A DNA stretch of 14,221 nucleotides, taken from positions 1 to 14,221 of the forward strand of contig JAOHEU010000017.1 in assembly GCA_028097645.1 (NCBI GenBank). The letters are read 5' to 3'. Positions 8,082-14,221 of this stretch are shown here, piece after piece. This stretch comes from Candidatus Pelagibacter sp. (GTDB lineage: Bacteria; Pseudomonadota; Alphaproteobacteria; Pelagibacterales; Pelagibacteraceae). How positions within the stretch are numbered: position 1 is the first letter of the stretch; the number at the start of each line of letters is the position of its first letter. The translations under genes were made by a program, and so were the position numbers. Below the pieces are notes generated by a model. That model was not told the DNA's origin. It made no database searches and worked only from the letters and a program-made list of their open reading frames with translations.

Positions 8082-8572
8082 TAGAATTTAAGACTTATTA
8101 AGTAAATTAGTGTCATTGAATATAATCCAGCCATTATATCATCCATGATTATTCCAAAATAATTTTTGAAATTTTTATCAAAATAACTAACTGGAAAAGG
8201 CTTTAAAATATCAAAAAATCTAAAGAAAATGAAAGATAACACATAATAAATTTCAATTGCTAGACTTAATTGATTTGTTTCGCTTAAATACAATATAAGA
8301 ATTAATGGCATAGCTTGGCCCAAAACTTCATCAATAACTATTTGTCTTGGGTCTTTATTTTCAAATTCGCTTTCAGCATCTTTAACCGCATAAAAAGAAT
8401 AAAAAAATAAAAGAGTAAAAAAAATTATTGAAAACTTAAGATCAGTGTATCCAAGATGTTCGTAGGCAATATAAATAAATATAGTTGTCACAAGCGATGT
8501 AACCGTTCCTGGTATTTTAGTTAAATAACCATAACCAAAAAAGGTTGATATTAAGACATTGATTTTTTTCAT
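8081..8572 (-). CDS. pgpA: Phosphatidylglycerophosphatase A
   Basis: Removes the phosphate from phosphatidylglycerophosphate to give phosphatidylglycerol at the inner membrane. The 163-residue protein has the PgpA motifs: GYLTKIPGTVTSL near the N-terminus, DPRQIVIDEVLGQ (74-86), FRFFDILKPFP (117-127) and FGIIMDDIMAG (139-149), with several hydrophobic segments between them. I place the start at the ATG 8572-8570, which overlaps the ispDF stop as ATGA like other junctions in this window. The longer open frame begins with TTG at 8587 and adds five residues that do not look like the family. The stop TAA shares a base with the pncC ATG. Confidence 0.93.
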   Translation of the reverse strand: MKKINVLISTFFGYGYLTKIPGTVTSLVTTIFIYIAYEHLGYTDLKFSIIFFTLLFFYSFYAVKDAESEFENKDPRQIVIDEVLGQAMPLILILYLSETNQLSLAIEIYYVLSFIFFRFFDILKPFPVSYFDKNFKNYFGIIMDDIMAGLYSMTLIYLISLKF

Positions 8573-9672
8573 TGTGATATAGAGCAAATAACTTCACAAG
8601 CTATTGCTTTTTCCTTTCCGATTAATCCTAATTTTTCAACTGTTTTACCTTTAAGATTAATTAATTTTTTATCTAAATTTAATAAATTTGATAAAGAATT
8701 TATTATTTTAGTCCTATGTTTTGAAACTTTAGGTTGTTCACAAATTAAATTAACATCTAAATTATTAATGTAGAAATTATTTTTATTTAAAATATCAATA
8801 ATAGGTTTTAACATTTTTGCTGATCTAATATTTTTGTATTGATTTTTATTGTCTGGAAAAAAAGTACCTATATCTTTCTTTCTCATGGCTCCTAATAAAG
8901 CGTCTATAATTGAATGTAAAATTACATCTCCATCTGAATGACCCTTTAAACCAGAATGAAAAGGTATTTTTATACCACCTAGATAAAGTTTTTTATTTTT
9001 AATTAATCTATGAATATCAAACCCTATACCAAAATAAGTTTTTGTATTTTGAACATCTTCTTTGAAGGTGATTTTATTGTTTAAAGTTTCACCTTGGATA
9101 AATTTTATTTTTAAGTTATTGTTAATAAATAAAGTTGCCTCATCTTGTATCTTATTTTTTTGTTTAATAGATAAATCATAAATTTCTTTAAAACTAAAAG
9201 CTTGCGGTGTTTGGGTTAAATATGAGTTTTCTCTAATTAAATTGAACAACTGCTTTTTAACTTTATATTTAATTGAGTCTTTTGAAGAAATAACAGGAAC
9301 TGCTGCATTATTTGTTTTAAGAGAATTAATTAATTTTTTGAGAAGACTTATAGTAAAATTTGGTCTTGCAGCATCATGAATTAAAACATTAACTGGATTA
9401 AATTTTTTTATATATTTTAATGCAATTAAAGAGGAATCCGATCTTTCTTTACCACCCTTAATAATTAAAACATTTTTAGGATATTTTTTTGTGATTTGTT
9501 TTTTGTTATTAACAACAAGAATAATTTTTTTAAAAAGATTTGAATTTATTGCTTTATCCAAAGAATGTTCAAAAAGAGCTTTATTTTTATACGTAATGAA
9601 TTGTTTTGGTGTATTTGAATTAAATCTTTTGCTTTGTCCGGAGGCAAGTATTATAAAATAATTGTTCATCAT
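8569..9672 (-). CDS. ispDF: Bifunctional IspD/IspF isoprenoid enzyme (CDP-ME synthase / MEcPP synthase)
   Basis: Catalyses two non-consecutive steps of the MEP isoprenoid pathway: cytidylyl transfer to methylerythritol 4-phosphate (IspD) and cyclisation to MEcPP (IspF). In the 367 residues, the IspD half (about 1-208) shows LASGQSKRF...TPKQF (10-25), GGKERSDSS (73-81), HDAARP (99-104) and TQTPQAF. The IspF half (about 212-367) shows GIGFDIHRL with metal ligands Asp219 and His221, GHSDGDVILH with His253 (spacing from Asp219 matches the E. coli ligand set), a DIGTFFPD stretch (267-274) and TVEKLGLIGKEKAIACEV. Fused IspDF is typical of Alphaproteobacteria. The start is the ATG at 9672, with a second in-frame ATG at 9669. 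It leads the minus-strand operon and diverges from ntrY across 22 bases. Confidence 0.97.
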   Translation of the reverse strand: MMNNYFIILASGQSKRFNSNTPKQFITYKNKALFEHSLDKAINSNLFKKIILVVNNKKQITKKYPKNVLIIKGGKERSDSSLIALKYIKKFNPVNVLIHDAARPNFTISLLKKLINSLKTNNAAVPVISSKDSIKYKVKKQLFNLIRENSYLTQTPQAFSFKEIYDLSIKQKNKIQDEATLFINNNLKIKFIQGETLNNKITFKEDVQNTKTYFGIGFDIHRLIKNKKLYLGGIKIPFHSGLKGHSDGDVILHSIIDALLGAMRKKDIGTFFPDNKNQYKNIRSAKMLKPIIDILNKNNFYINNLDVNLICEQPKVSKHRTKIINSLSNLLNLDKKLINLKGKTVEKLGLIGKEKAIACEVICSISQ

Positions 9673-9683
9673 TTAAGGTGATT

Positions 9684-9711
9684 ATTATTTAAGAATGTAC
9701 GATTTTATCAA
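9684..9711 (-). promoter_or_regulatory. Candidate promoter for ispDF in the 22-base ispDF/ntrY gap
   Basis: On the minus strand, TTGATA (9711-9706, 5 of 6 to -35) lies 16 bases before AATAAT (9689-9684, 5 of 6 to -10); an overlapping AATAAT at 9686-9681 gives a 19-base spacer. The -35 would lie within ntrY codons 4-6, and the start site would be only a few bases before the ispDF ATG at 9672. For ntrY itself only a weak pair is seen: TTGTTC 9662-9667 and TATTAT 9683-9688, spacer 15, with its -35 inside ispDF. Confidence 0.3.
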
Positions 9712-11473
9712 AAAAAACATATATTTAATATTTCTATTTATTATCACATTATCAGTAGGTTTCTTAACTTTTTTAACTTTTATTGACAAAAGTCCCTTAG
9801 AGCTTTCAAGCCAAAATTTACAATACCTATTAATTCTAAATATAATTTTACTTTCACTCCTATTTATTTTTATTTTTTTAGAAATTAAAAAAGCAATTAA
9901 AAATGATATTGATACAGATGGATTAAAATCAAATAAAAAATACATAACTTATTTTGCATTATTTACTTTCATTCCTTCATTGCTGATATCAATCTTTTCT
10001 TTATTTCTTTTTTCATTTGCCCTTGAAAAATATTTCGATAAAAAAGTTACTACGGTTGTAAATAATTCTTACGAACTAGCTAGAAATTACGTCGATGAGG
10101 TAAGAAATAAAGTCCAATCAGAAATAGTCCTTGTAGCTTTTGATGTAAATAAAAGTAAAAAATTTTTAAATGATAACATTAAAGAATATAAAAGATTTTT
10201 AAATACTCAAAAATTAATTAGAGGTGTTGATGAGATACATATTATTGATGTTAATAAAAAATTATTATTTTCAACTTTAGAAGATGTTGACCCATATCTA
10301 CCACCATTAGATAAAGCTTTAAATCTTGTGCTAGATGATGATCGGCCATTAAAGATTATTAATGCTTTTGAAAATAGATCAGCAGCTATAATGCGACTTC
10401 AAAATTTTGAAGATAGATTTATATATATAGTTAAATATTTAGATAAAAATATTTCTAAATATTTAACTGAGTCTCAAGAGGCAATTAATTTTTACTATAC
10501 AGTTGAGGAAAAAAGTACTGGTATCAAAATATCATTTGCAATAATTTATATAATTATTGTTTCACTTTTATTATTTATATCCATATCAATAGCTATTAGA
10601 TTTTCTTCACGTTTTTTCAGATCAATTAATAATTTGATTCTAGCCTCTACCTCAATTGGAGATGGAAATTTAAATATAAAAGTTCCTGAAGTTAAAACAG
10701 ACAAAGATTTAGAGATATTAAATAAAAATTTTAATCAAATGATTGAACGATTAAAAGATCAACAAGAGAAATTGATAATTAATGAAAGACATGAAGCTTG
10801 GGGTAGCTTAGCAAGAAAACTTGCTCATGAGATTAAAAATCCTTTAACTCCAATTCAATTAACTATTGATAAATTAAAAAATAAATATTCTTCTGATTTA
10901 GATGAAAAAAATAAAGACAGTTTTCGAGAAAATTTAAAGATAATTAATAATCAAATTAAACAAATAGAAAAATTAGTTAATGAATTTTCAGATTTTGCAA
11001 GAATGCCAAAGCCCATTTTTCAAAAAAATGATTTAGTAATATTATTAGAAGATAATATTAAATTACTACAAGAATTAGACCAAACTATCAAAATTGATTT
11101 TATCCATAGTAATCAGAAATTATTTTTTGATGGAGATAAGGAACAATTAAGTAGAGTTTTTCTTAACTTAATAAAAAATTCAATTGAAAGTATTCAACAA
11201 AAGACTGAAAAAGTTAGTGATTTTAACAAAAATATTACTATTGAATTGGAAGAATTTGGTAGCCATATAAGTCTCATAATTAATGATAATGGAATAGGTT
11301 TCAAAAGATTGAATAATATTAAAGAGATTTTAAACCCATATTTTACAACTAAAAAAGAAGGATCTGGACTTGGTTTGTCCATAGTAAATAAAATAATTAA
11401 TGATCATAATGGTAATGTTGAATTTATACCAAAAGCCGATGGAGCAATAATTAAAGTTATATTTTCAAAATAA
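9695..11473 (+). CDS. ntrY: NtrY-type sensor histidine kinase, no PAS domain visible
   Basis: Membrane sensor kinase of the NtrYX pair, linked in other Alphaproteobacteria to nitrogen and redox/microaerobic control; the signal here is unknown. The 592 residues hold membrane segments at about 8-29, 43-63 and 85-110, an extracytoplasmic sensor region (about 111-278), a fourth membrane segment (about 279-303), HAMP (about 304-356), then directly HisKA with EAWGSLARKLAHEIKNP (phospho-acceptor His378). The HATPase domain has N-box NLIKN (491-495), DNGIG (531-535), PYFTTK (548-553) and GSGLGLSIV (556-564). Longer alphaproteobacterial NtrY proteins usually carry a PAS domain between HAMP and HisKA; there is no room for one here. 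It is the first gene of ntrY-ntrX-trkA, overlapping ntrX by one base (TAATG). No ntrBC genes precede it. Confidence 0.93.
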   Translation: MYDFIKKNIYLIFLFIITLSVGFLTFLTFIDKSPLELSSQNLQYLLILNIILLSLLFIFIFLEIKKAIKNDIDTDGLKSNKKYITYFALFTFIPSLLISIFSLFLFSFALEKYFDKKVTTVVNNSYELARNYVDEVRNKVQSEIVLVAFDVNKSKKFLNDNIKEYKRFLNTQKLIRGVDEIHIIDVNKKLLFSTLEDVDPYLPPLDKALNLVLDDDRPLKIINAFENRSAAIMRLQNFEDRFIYIVKYLDKNISKYLTESQEAINFYYTVEEKSTGIKISFAIIYIIIVSLLLFISISIAIRFSSRFFRSINNLILASTSIGDGNLNIKVPEVKTDKDLEILNKNFNQMIERLKDQQEKLIINERHEAWGSLARKLAHEIKNPLTPIQLTIDKLKNKYSSDLDEKNKDSFRENLKIINNQIKQIEKLVNEFSDFARMPKPIFQKNDLVILLEDNIKLLQELDQTIKIDFIHSNQKLFFDGDKEQLSRVFLNLIKNSIESIQQKTEKVSDFNKNITIELEEFGSHISLIINDNGIGFKRLNNIKEILNPYFTTKKEGSGLGLSIVNKIINDHNGNVEFIPKADGAIIKVIFSK

Positions 11474-12828
11474 TGAGCGCTGAAATTTTAATAGTTGATG
11501 ACAACACTGACATTAGAAATATCATCAATGAATTAATCCAAGATGCTGGCTATAAAACAAGAATTGCTGCTAACTACAATCAAGCACTTGCTGAAATAGA
11601 TAAAAAATTACCTGATGTTGCTATACTAGATGTTAAATTAGATAAAAGTGATAATGATGGGATTGAACTTTTATCTCATATCAAAATTAAGAATAAAGAT
11701 ATTCCGGTTATAATAATTTCCGGTCATGCAAATATTGAAATGGCAATAAAAGCTTTACATCATGGTGCCTTTGAATTTATTGAAAAACCGTTTGATCAAG
11801 AAAGATTATTAAACTTTGTAAGTCGAGCTGTTGAAAATTTTAACCTTAAAAAACAAAATAGAGAGTATGAAAGCAAGCTATTTTCTTCTTATGAACTCAT
11901 TGGAGATAGCAAAAATACAATTAATATTATAGATCAAATAAAAAAAATCTCTTTAACTGAGAGTCGAGTTTTTATTTGTGGGCCATCAGGTTCTGGTAAG
12001 GAATTAGTAGCTAGAAAAATACATAAAAATTCCTCAAGAAATAAAAACTCATTCATCATTTTAAATGGTGCGTTACTAGACTCAGATAAATATGAACTTG
12101 AATTGTTTGGTGAGGAAAAAGAAAATGGGTCTATATCATATGGAGCGCTTGAAAAAGCAAACAAGGGAACTTTACTTATAGATCAGATTTCAGAAATACC
12201 ACTTGATATTCAATCAAAAATCTTAAGAGTGTTAATTGATCAAAAATTTAAACGAGTTAATGGAAATAATGATGTGAGTGTAGATGTTAGATTAATTTGT
12301 TCTTCAAGCAAAGATCTTAAAAAAGAAATACTAATAGGAAATTTTAGAGAAGATTTGTTTCATAGAATTAATGTATTTGAAATTAATATTGAACCTTTGT
12401 GCCAAAGAATTTCTGATATTCCATTATTAATTAAATATTTTTCAAAAAAAATCTCAGAAAACTACAATATAAAAGAATTAGAGATTGATGAAAACAATAG
12501 CTATATTCTAAATCATAGTTGGAAAGGCAATGTTAGAGAATTAAGAAATTTAATTGAAAGAATTGCAATTTTGCAACCTAGCACAAAAGATAAAATTTCA
12601 AATATAATCAAAGAGTCATTAAAAAATGATAATTTTGATGATCAAATTGCAGAAAATAGCCTATCTGTGCCATTAAAAGAGGCTAGAGAAAAGTTTGAAA
12701 AAGAGTATTTAACTATTCAACTTAAAAAATTTAATGGCAACATTTCAAAAACTGCAAATTTTGTTGGAATGGAAAGAAGCGCCTTACATAGAAAATTAAA
12801 AGGCTTAGGAATAAAAGAATTTAATTAA
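11473..12828 (+). CDS. ntrX: NtrX-type response regulator with degenerate sigma-54-activator AAA+ domain
   Basis: Partner of NtrY. The 451-residue protein has a receiver domain (about 4-125; acidic pair Asp9/Asp10, phospho-acceptor Asp53, and the Lys of FIEKPF), an AAA+ domain (about 145-370) and a Fis-type helix-turn-helix (about 404-450, ending in SKTANFVGMERSALHRKLKGLG). Walker A is intact (GPSGSGKE, Lys176), and arginine-finger candidates Arg292 and Arg298 are kept in NFREDLFHR. Two key features differ. The GAFTGA loop that contacts sigma-54 is missing; the region reads FGEEKENGSISYGALEKA. Walker B reads TLLIDQIS, with Gln238 where the catalytic Glu is expected. Loss of GAFTGA is known in alphaproteobacterial NtrX, which then acts without sigma-54. 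Probably an ATP-binding, DNA-binding regulator rather than a sigma-54 remodeller (inference). Confidence 0.94.
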   Translation: MSAEILIVDDNTDIRNIINELIQDAGYKTRIAANYNQALAEIDKKLPDVAILDVKLDKSDNDGIELLSHIKIKNKDIPVIIISGHANIEMAIKALHHGAFEFIEKPFDQERLLNFVSRAVENFNLKKQNREYESKLFSSYELIGDSKNTINIIDQIKKISLTESRVFICGPSGSGKELVARKIHKNSSRNKNSFIILNGALLDSDKYELELFGEEKENGSISYGALEKANKGTLLIDQISEIPLDIQSKILRVLIDQKFKRVNGNNDVSVDVRLICSSSKDLKKEILIGNFREDLFHRINVFEINIEPLCQRISDIPLLIKYFSKKISENYNIKELEIDENNSYILNHSWKGNVRELRNLIERIAILQPSTKDKISNIIKESLKNDNFDDQIAENSLSVPLKEAREKFEKEYLTIQLKKFNGNISKTANFVGMERSALHRKLKGLGIKEFN

Positions 12829-12829
12829 A

Positions 12830-14221
12830 ATGAATATAATTATTTGTGGTGCTGGAAGAGTAGGCTTTACTATAGCGAAGCAGTTAAGTGAGCAAGGTCA
12901 TTCGATTACTGTTATTGACCAATCTAGTGAAGATATCCAAAAAATTGATGAGGTCTTAGATGTAAAGGCAATAGTTGGTAAAGCTACCTATCCATCAATA
13001 TTAGAAAAAGCAAACGCTTCTGAAGCAGACATGATAATAGCTGTTACTCGTAATGATGAAATTAATATGGTTATTTGCCAAATAGCTTTTTCTATCTTTA
13101 ATATACCAAAAAAAATTGCCAGAATAAGATCTCAAGATTATCTAAATCCAAAATTTACAACAGTTTATAATAAAGAAAATTTACCAATTGATGTAATTAT
13201 TTCTCCAGAATTAGAAATAGCAAAATCTATACAAAGAAAATTAGAAGCACCAGGTGCTCTTGACAGTGTTCCATTTGCCGAAAATAAAATTAGATTACTA
13301 GAAATCTTGATCAATGATAACTGTAATTTAATTAACATTAAACTCAATGAATTAACAAAAAAACACCCAAATCTTGATGCTAATATTATTGGAATAATAA
13401 GAGGAGAAAAATTTTTAATTCCTAAAAAAAATGATGAAATCCAAAAAGATGATAAAATTTATGTGATTATAAACTCTTCTCAAATGTCTCAAACATTAGA
13501 AGCATTTGGTCATAATGAAAAAATTTCTAAAAAGTTATTAATTGTTGGTGGCGGCAATATTGGTTTTAATCTTGCAAAGAATCTTGAGGAAAGTTTAGAT
13601 GCTGTAAGAGTTAAAATAGTTGAAAAAGATAAAGATAGATCGGAATTCCTAGCTAATGAATTAAATAATACCATTATAATTAATGGCGATGCTCTTGATG
13701 AAGAAGTTTTAATAGAAGCAAATTTAGAAGAAGCAGAAACTGTTTTGGCTCTAACTAATGATGATGAAGATAATTTGATGGTAAGTGTTCTTGTGGAAAA
13801 ATTTGCAAAAGATGACAAAAAAATTGATGATAAAAGAACAATGGCTTTAATTAATAAACCAAACTATTCATTACTTCAAAATTCACTAAAAATTGATGAT
13901 TTGATTGATCCAAGAATGAATACAGTTTCTAGTATTTTAAAACATATCCATAAAGGAACTATCGAGACAGCTTATACAATTTTAAATGGAGAATATGAGG
14001 TAATTGAAGCTGAGATAATTGAGACATCGGAATTAATTAATAAAGAGTTAAAAAACTCAAATCTGCCAGAAGAAATTAGAATAGGTGCAGTCTTACGAAA
14101 TGATAAAGTAATAATTCCTAGATCAAATTTTGTGTTTCAGGAAGATGATAGAGTTGTGTTTTTAGCCAAAAAAGACTCAATTTCAGTAGTTGAAAATATA
14201 TTTAGAATAAGCTCTATATAA
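12830..14221 (+). CDS. trkA: Trk potassium transport NAD-binding regulatory protein TrkA
   Basis: Cytoplasmic, peripheral subunit that gates TrkH/TrkG potassium uptake in response to nucleotides. The 463-residue protein has the expected duplicated plan: RCK N-domain 1 (NAD-binding CGAGRVG, Gly residues from position 7; acidic VIDQS after strand 2), TrkA-C 1 (about 143-220), RCK N-domain 2 (VGGGNIG at 239-245) and TrkA-C 2 (about 370-455). Full length matches E. coli TrkA (about 458). It starts one base after the ntrX stop and its TAA is the last codon of the window, so the gene is complete. The ntrY-ntrX-trkA order is conserved in Alphaproteobacteria and is commonly followed by hfq-hflX, which would lie just beyond the right edge (inference). 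No TrkH gene is in the window. Confidence 0.97.
   Translation: MNIIICGAGRVGFTIAKQLSEQGHSITVIDQSSEDIQKIDEVLDVKAIVGKATYPSILEKANASEADMIIAVTRNDEINMVICQIAFSIFNIPKKIARIRSQDYLNPKFTTVYNKENLPIDVIISPELEIAKSIQRKLEAPGALDSVPFAENKIRLLEILINDNCNLINIKLNELTKKHPNLDANIIGIIRGEKFLIPKKNDEIQKDDKIYVIINSSQMSQTLEAFGHNEKISKKLLIVGGGNIGFNLAKNLEESLDAVRVKIVEKDKDRSEFLANELNNTIIINGDALDEEVLIEANLEEAETVLALTNDDEDNLMVSVLVEKFAKDDKKIDDKRTMALINKPNYSLLQNSLKIDDLIDPRMNTVSSILKHIHKGTIETAYTILNGEYEVIEAEIIETSELINKELKNSNLPEEIRIGAVLRNDKVIIPRSNFVFQEDDRVVFLAKKDSISVVENIFRISSI

Noticed and set aside
8573..8587. Upstream TTG start for pgpA giving 168 residues
   Set aside because: The ATG at 8572 gives the family-like N-terminus and an ATGA overlap with ispDF, consistent with other junctions in the window.
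9685..9945. Minus-strand open frame of 86 codons opposite the start of ntrY
   Set aside because: It lies antisense to the N-terminal membrane segments of ntrY, has no family resemblance, and arises from the A/T-rich codons of the real gene.
13510..13818. Minus-strand open frame of 102 codons inside trkA
   Set aside because: Ser/Leu-rich shadow of the second TrkA NAD-binding domain. The plus-strand protein is clearly real; no start context or neighbour supports an antisense gene. The same applies to the other short antisense frames inside pyrG, kdsA, eno, ntrY, ntrX and trkA.
1..14221. CRISPR arrays, insertion sequences, phage genes, tRNAs, riboswitches or a novel accessory or defence system
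   Set aside because: All but 128 bases are recognisable housekeeping genes in conserved order; no repeat arrays, transposase motifs, tRNA cloverleaf or unexplained gene cluster was seen.

Overview
The window is a stretch of a streamlined, very AT-rich alphaproteobacterial chromosome, most likely SAR11 (Pelagibacterales, 'Candidatus Pelagibacter' type). The grounds are the strong A/T bias, the Lys/Asn/Ile-rich proteins, the near absence of non-coding DNA, and a gene order (tpiA-secG-pyrG-kdsA-eno-ftsB ... lipA-ratA/cinA-pgpA-ispDF ... ntrY-ntrX-trkA) that is the classic alphaproteobacterial backbone. The taxonomic call is inference from gene content and order; no rRNA gene is present.

Layout. 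Bases 1-1109 (minus) hold the 5' part of a ppiD-like periplasmic chaperone gene that runs off the left edge. It diverges from a plus-strand block at 1165-7616: tpiA, secG, pyrG, kdsA, eno, ftsB, lipA and a Coq10/RatA START-domain gene. Most of these genes overlap by 1, 4 or 11 bases and look like one translationally coupled operon, with a possible extra promoter before pyrG. The block ends tail-to-tail, with no spacer, against a minus-strand operon at 9672-7617: ispDF, pgpA, pncC/cinA. That operon diverges, across only 22 bases, from a plus-strand operon at 9695-14221: ntrY, ntrX, trkA. The trkA stop codon is the last three bases of the window.

Function. The genes are core housekeeping: lower glycolysis (tpiA, eno), protein export and periplasmic folding (secG, ppiD), nucleotide synthesis (pyrG), LPS Kdo (kdsA), division (ftsB), lipoate (lipA), ubiquinone function (Coq10-like), isoprenoids (ispDF), phosphatidylglycerol (pgpA), pyridine nucleotide salvage (pncC), a two-component system (ntrYX) and potassium uptake control (trkA). 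The five gaps total 128 bases, so about 99% of the window is coding. No stretch over 60 bases lacks a gene. No tRNA, rRNA, riboswitch, CRISPR, mobile element or convincing intrinsic terminator is visible.

No undescribed multi-gene system was found. The best leads are smaller. NtrX lacks the sigma-54 GAFTGA loop and has Gln in place of the Walker B Glu. NtrY appears to lack the PAS domain of its longer relatives. Two blocks usual at this locus in other Alphaproteobacteria (pdhABC-lpd and dusB-ntrBC) are absent. Both divergent gaps are so short that promoter elements would have to lie in the opposing genes. The start of pyrG is a GC-rich island with atypical codons.
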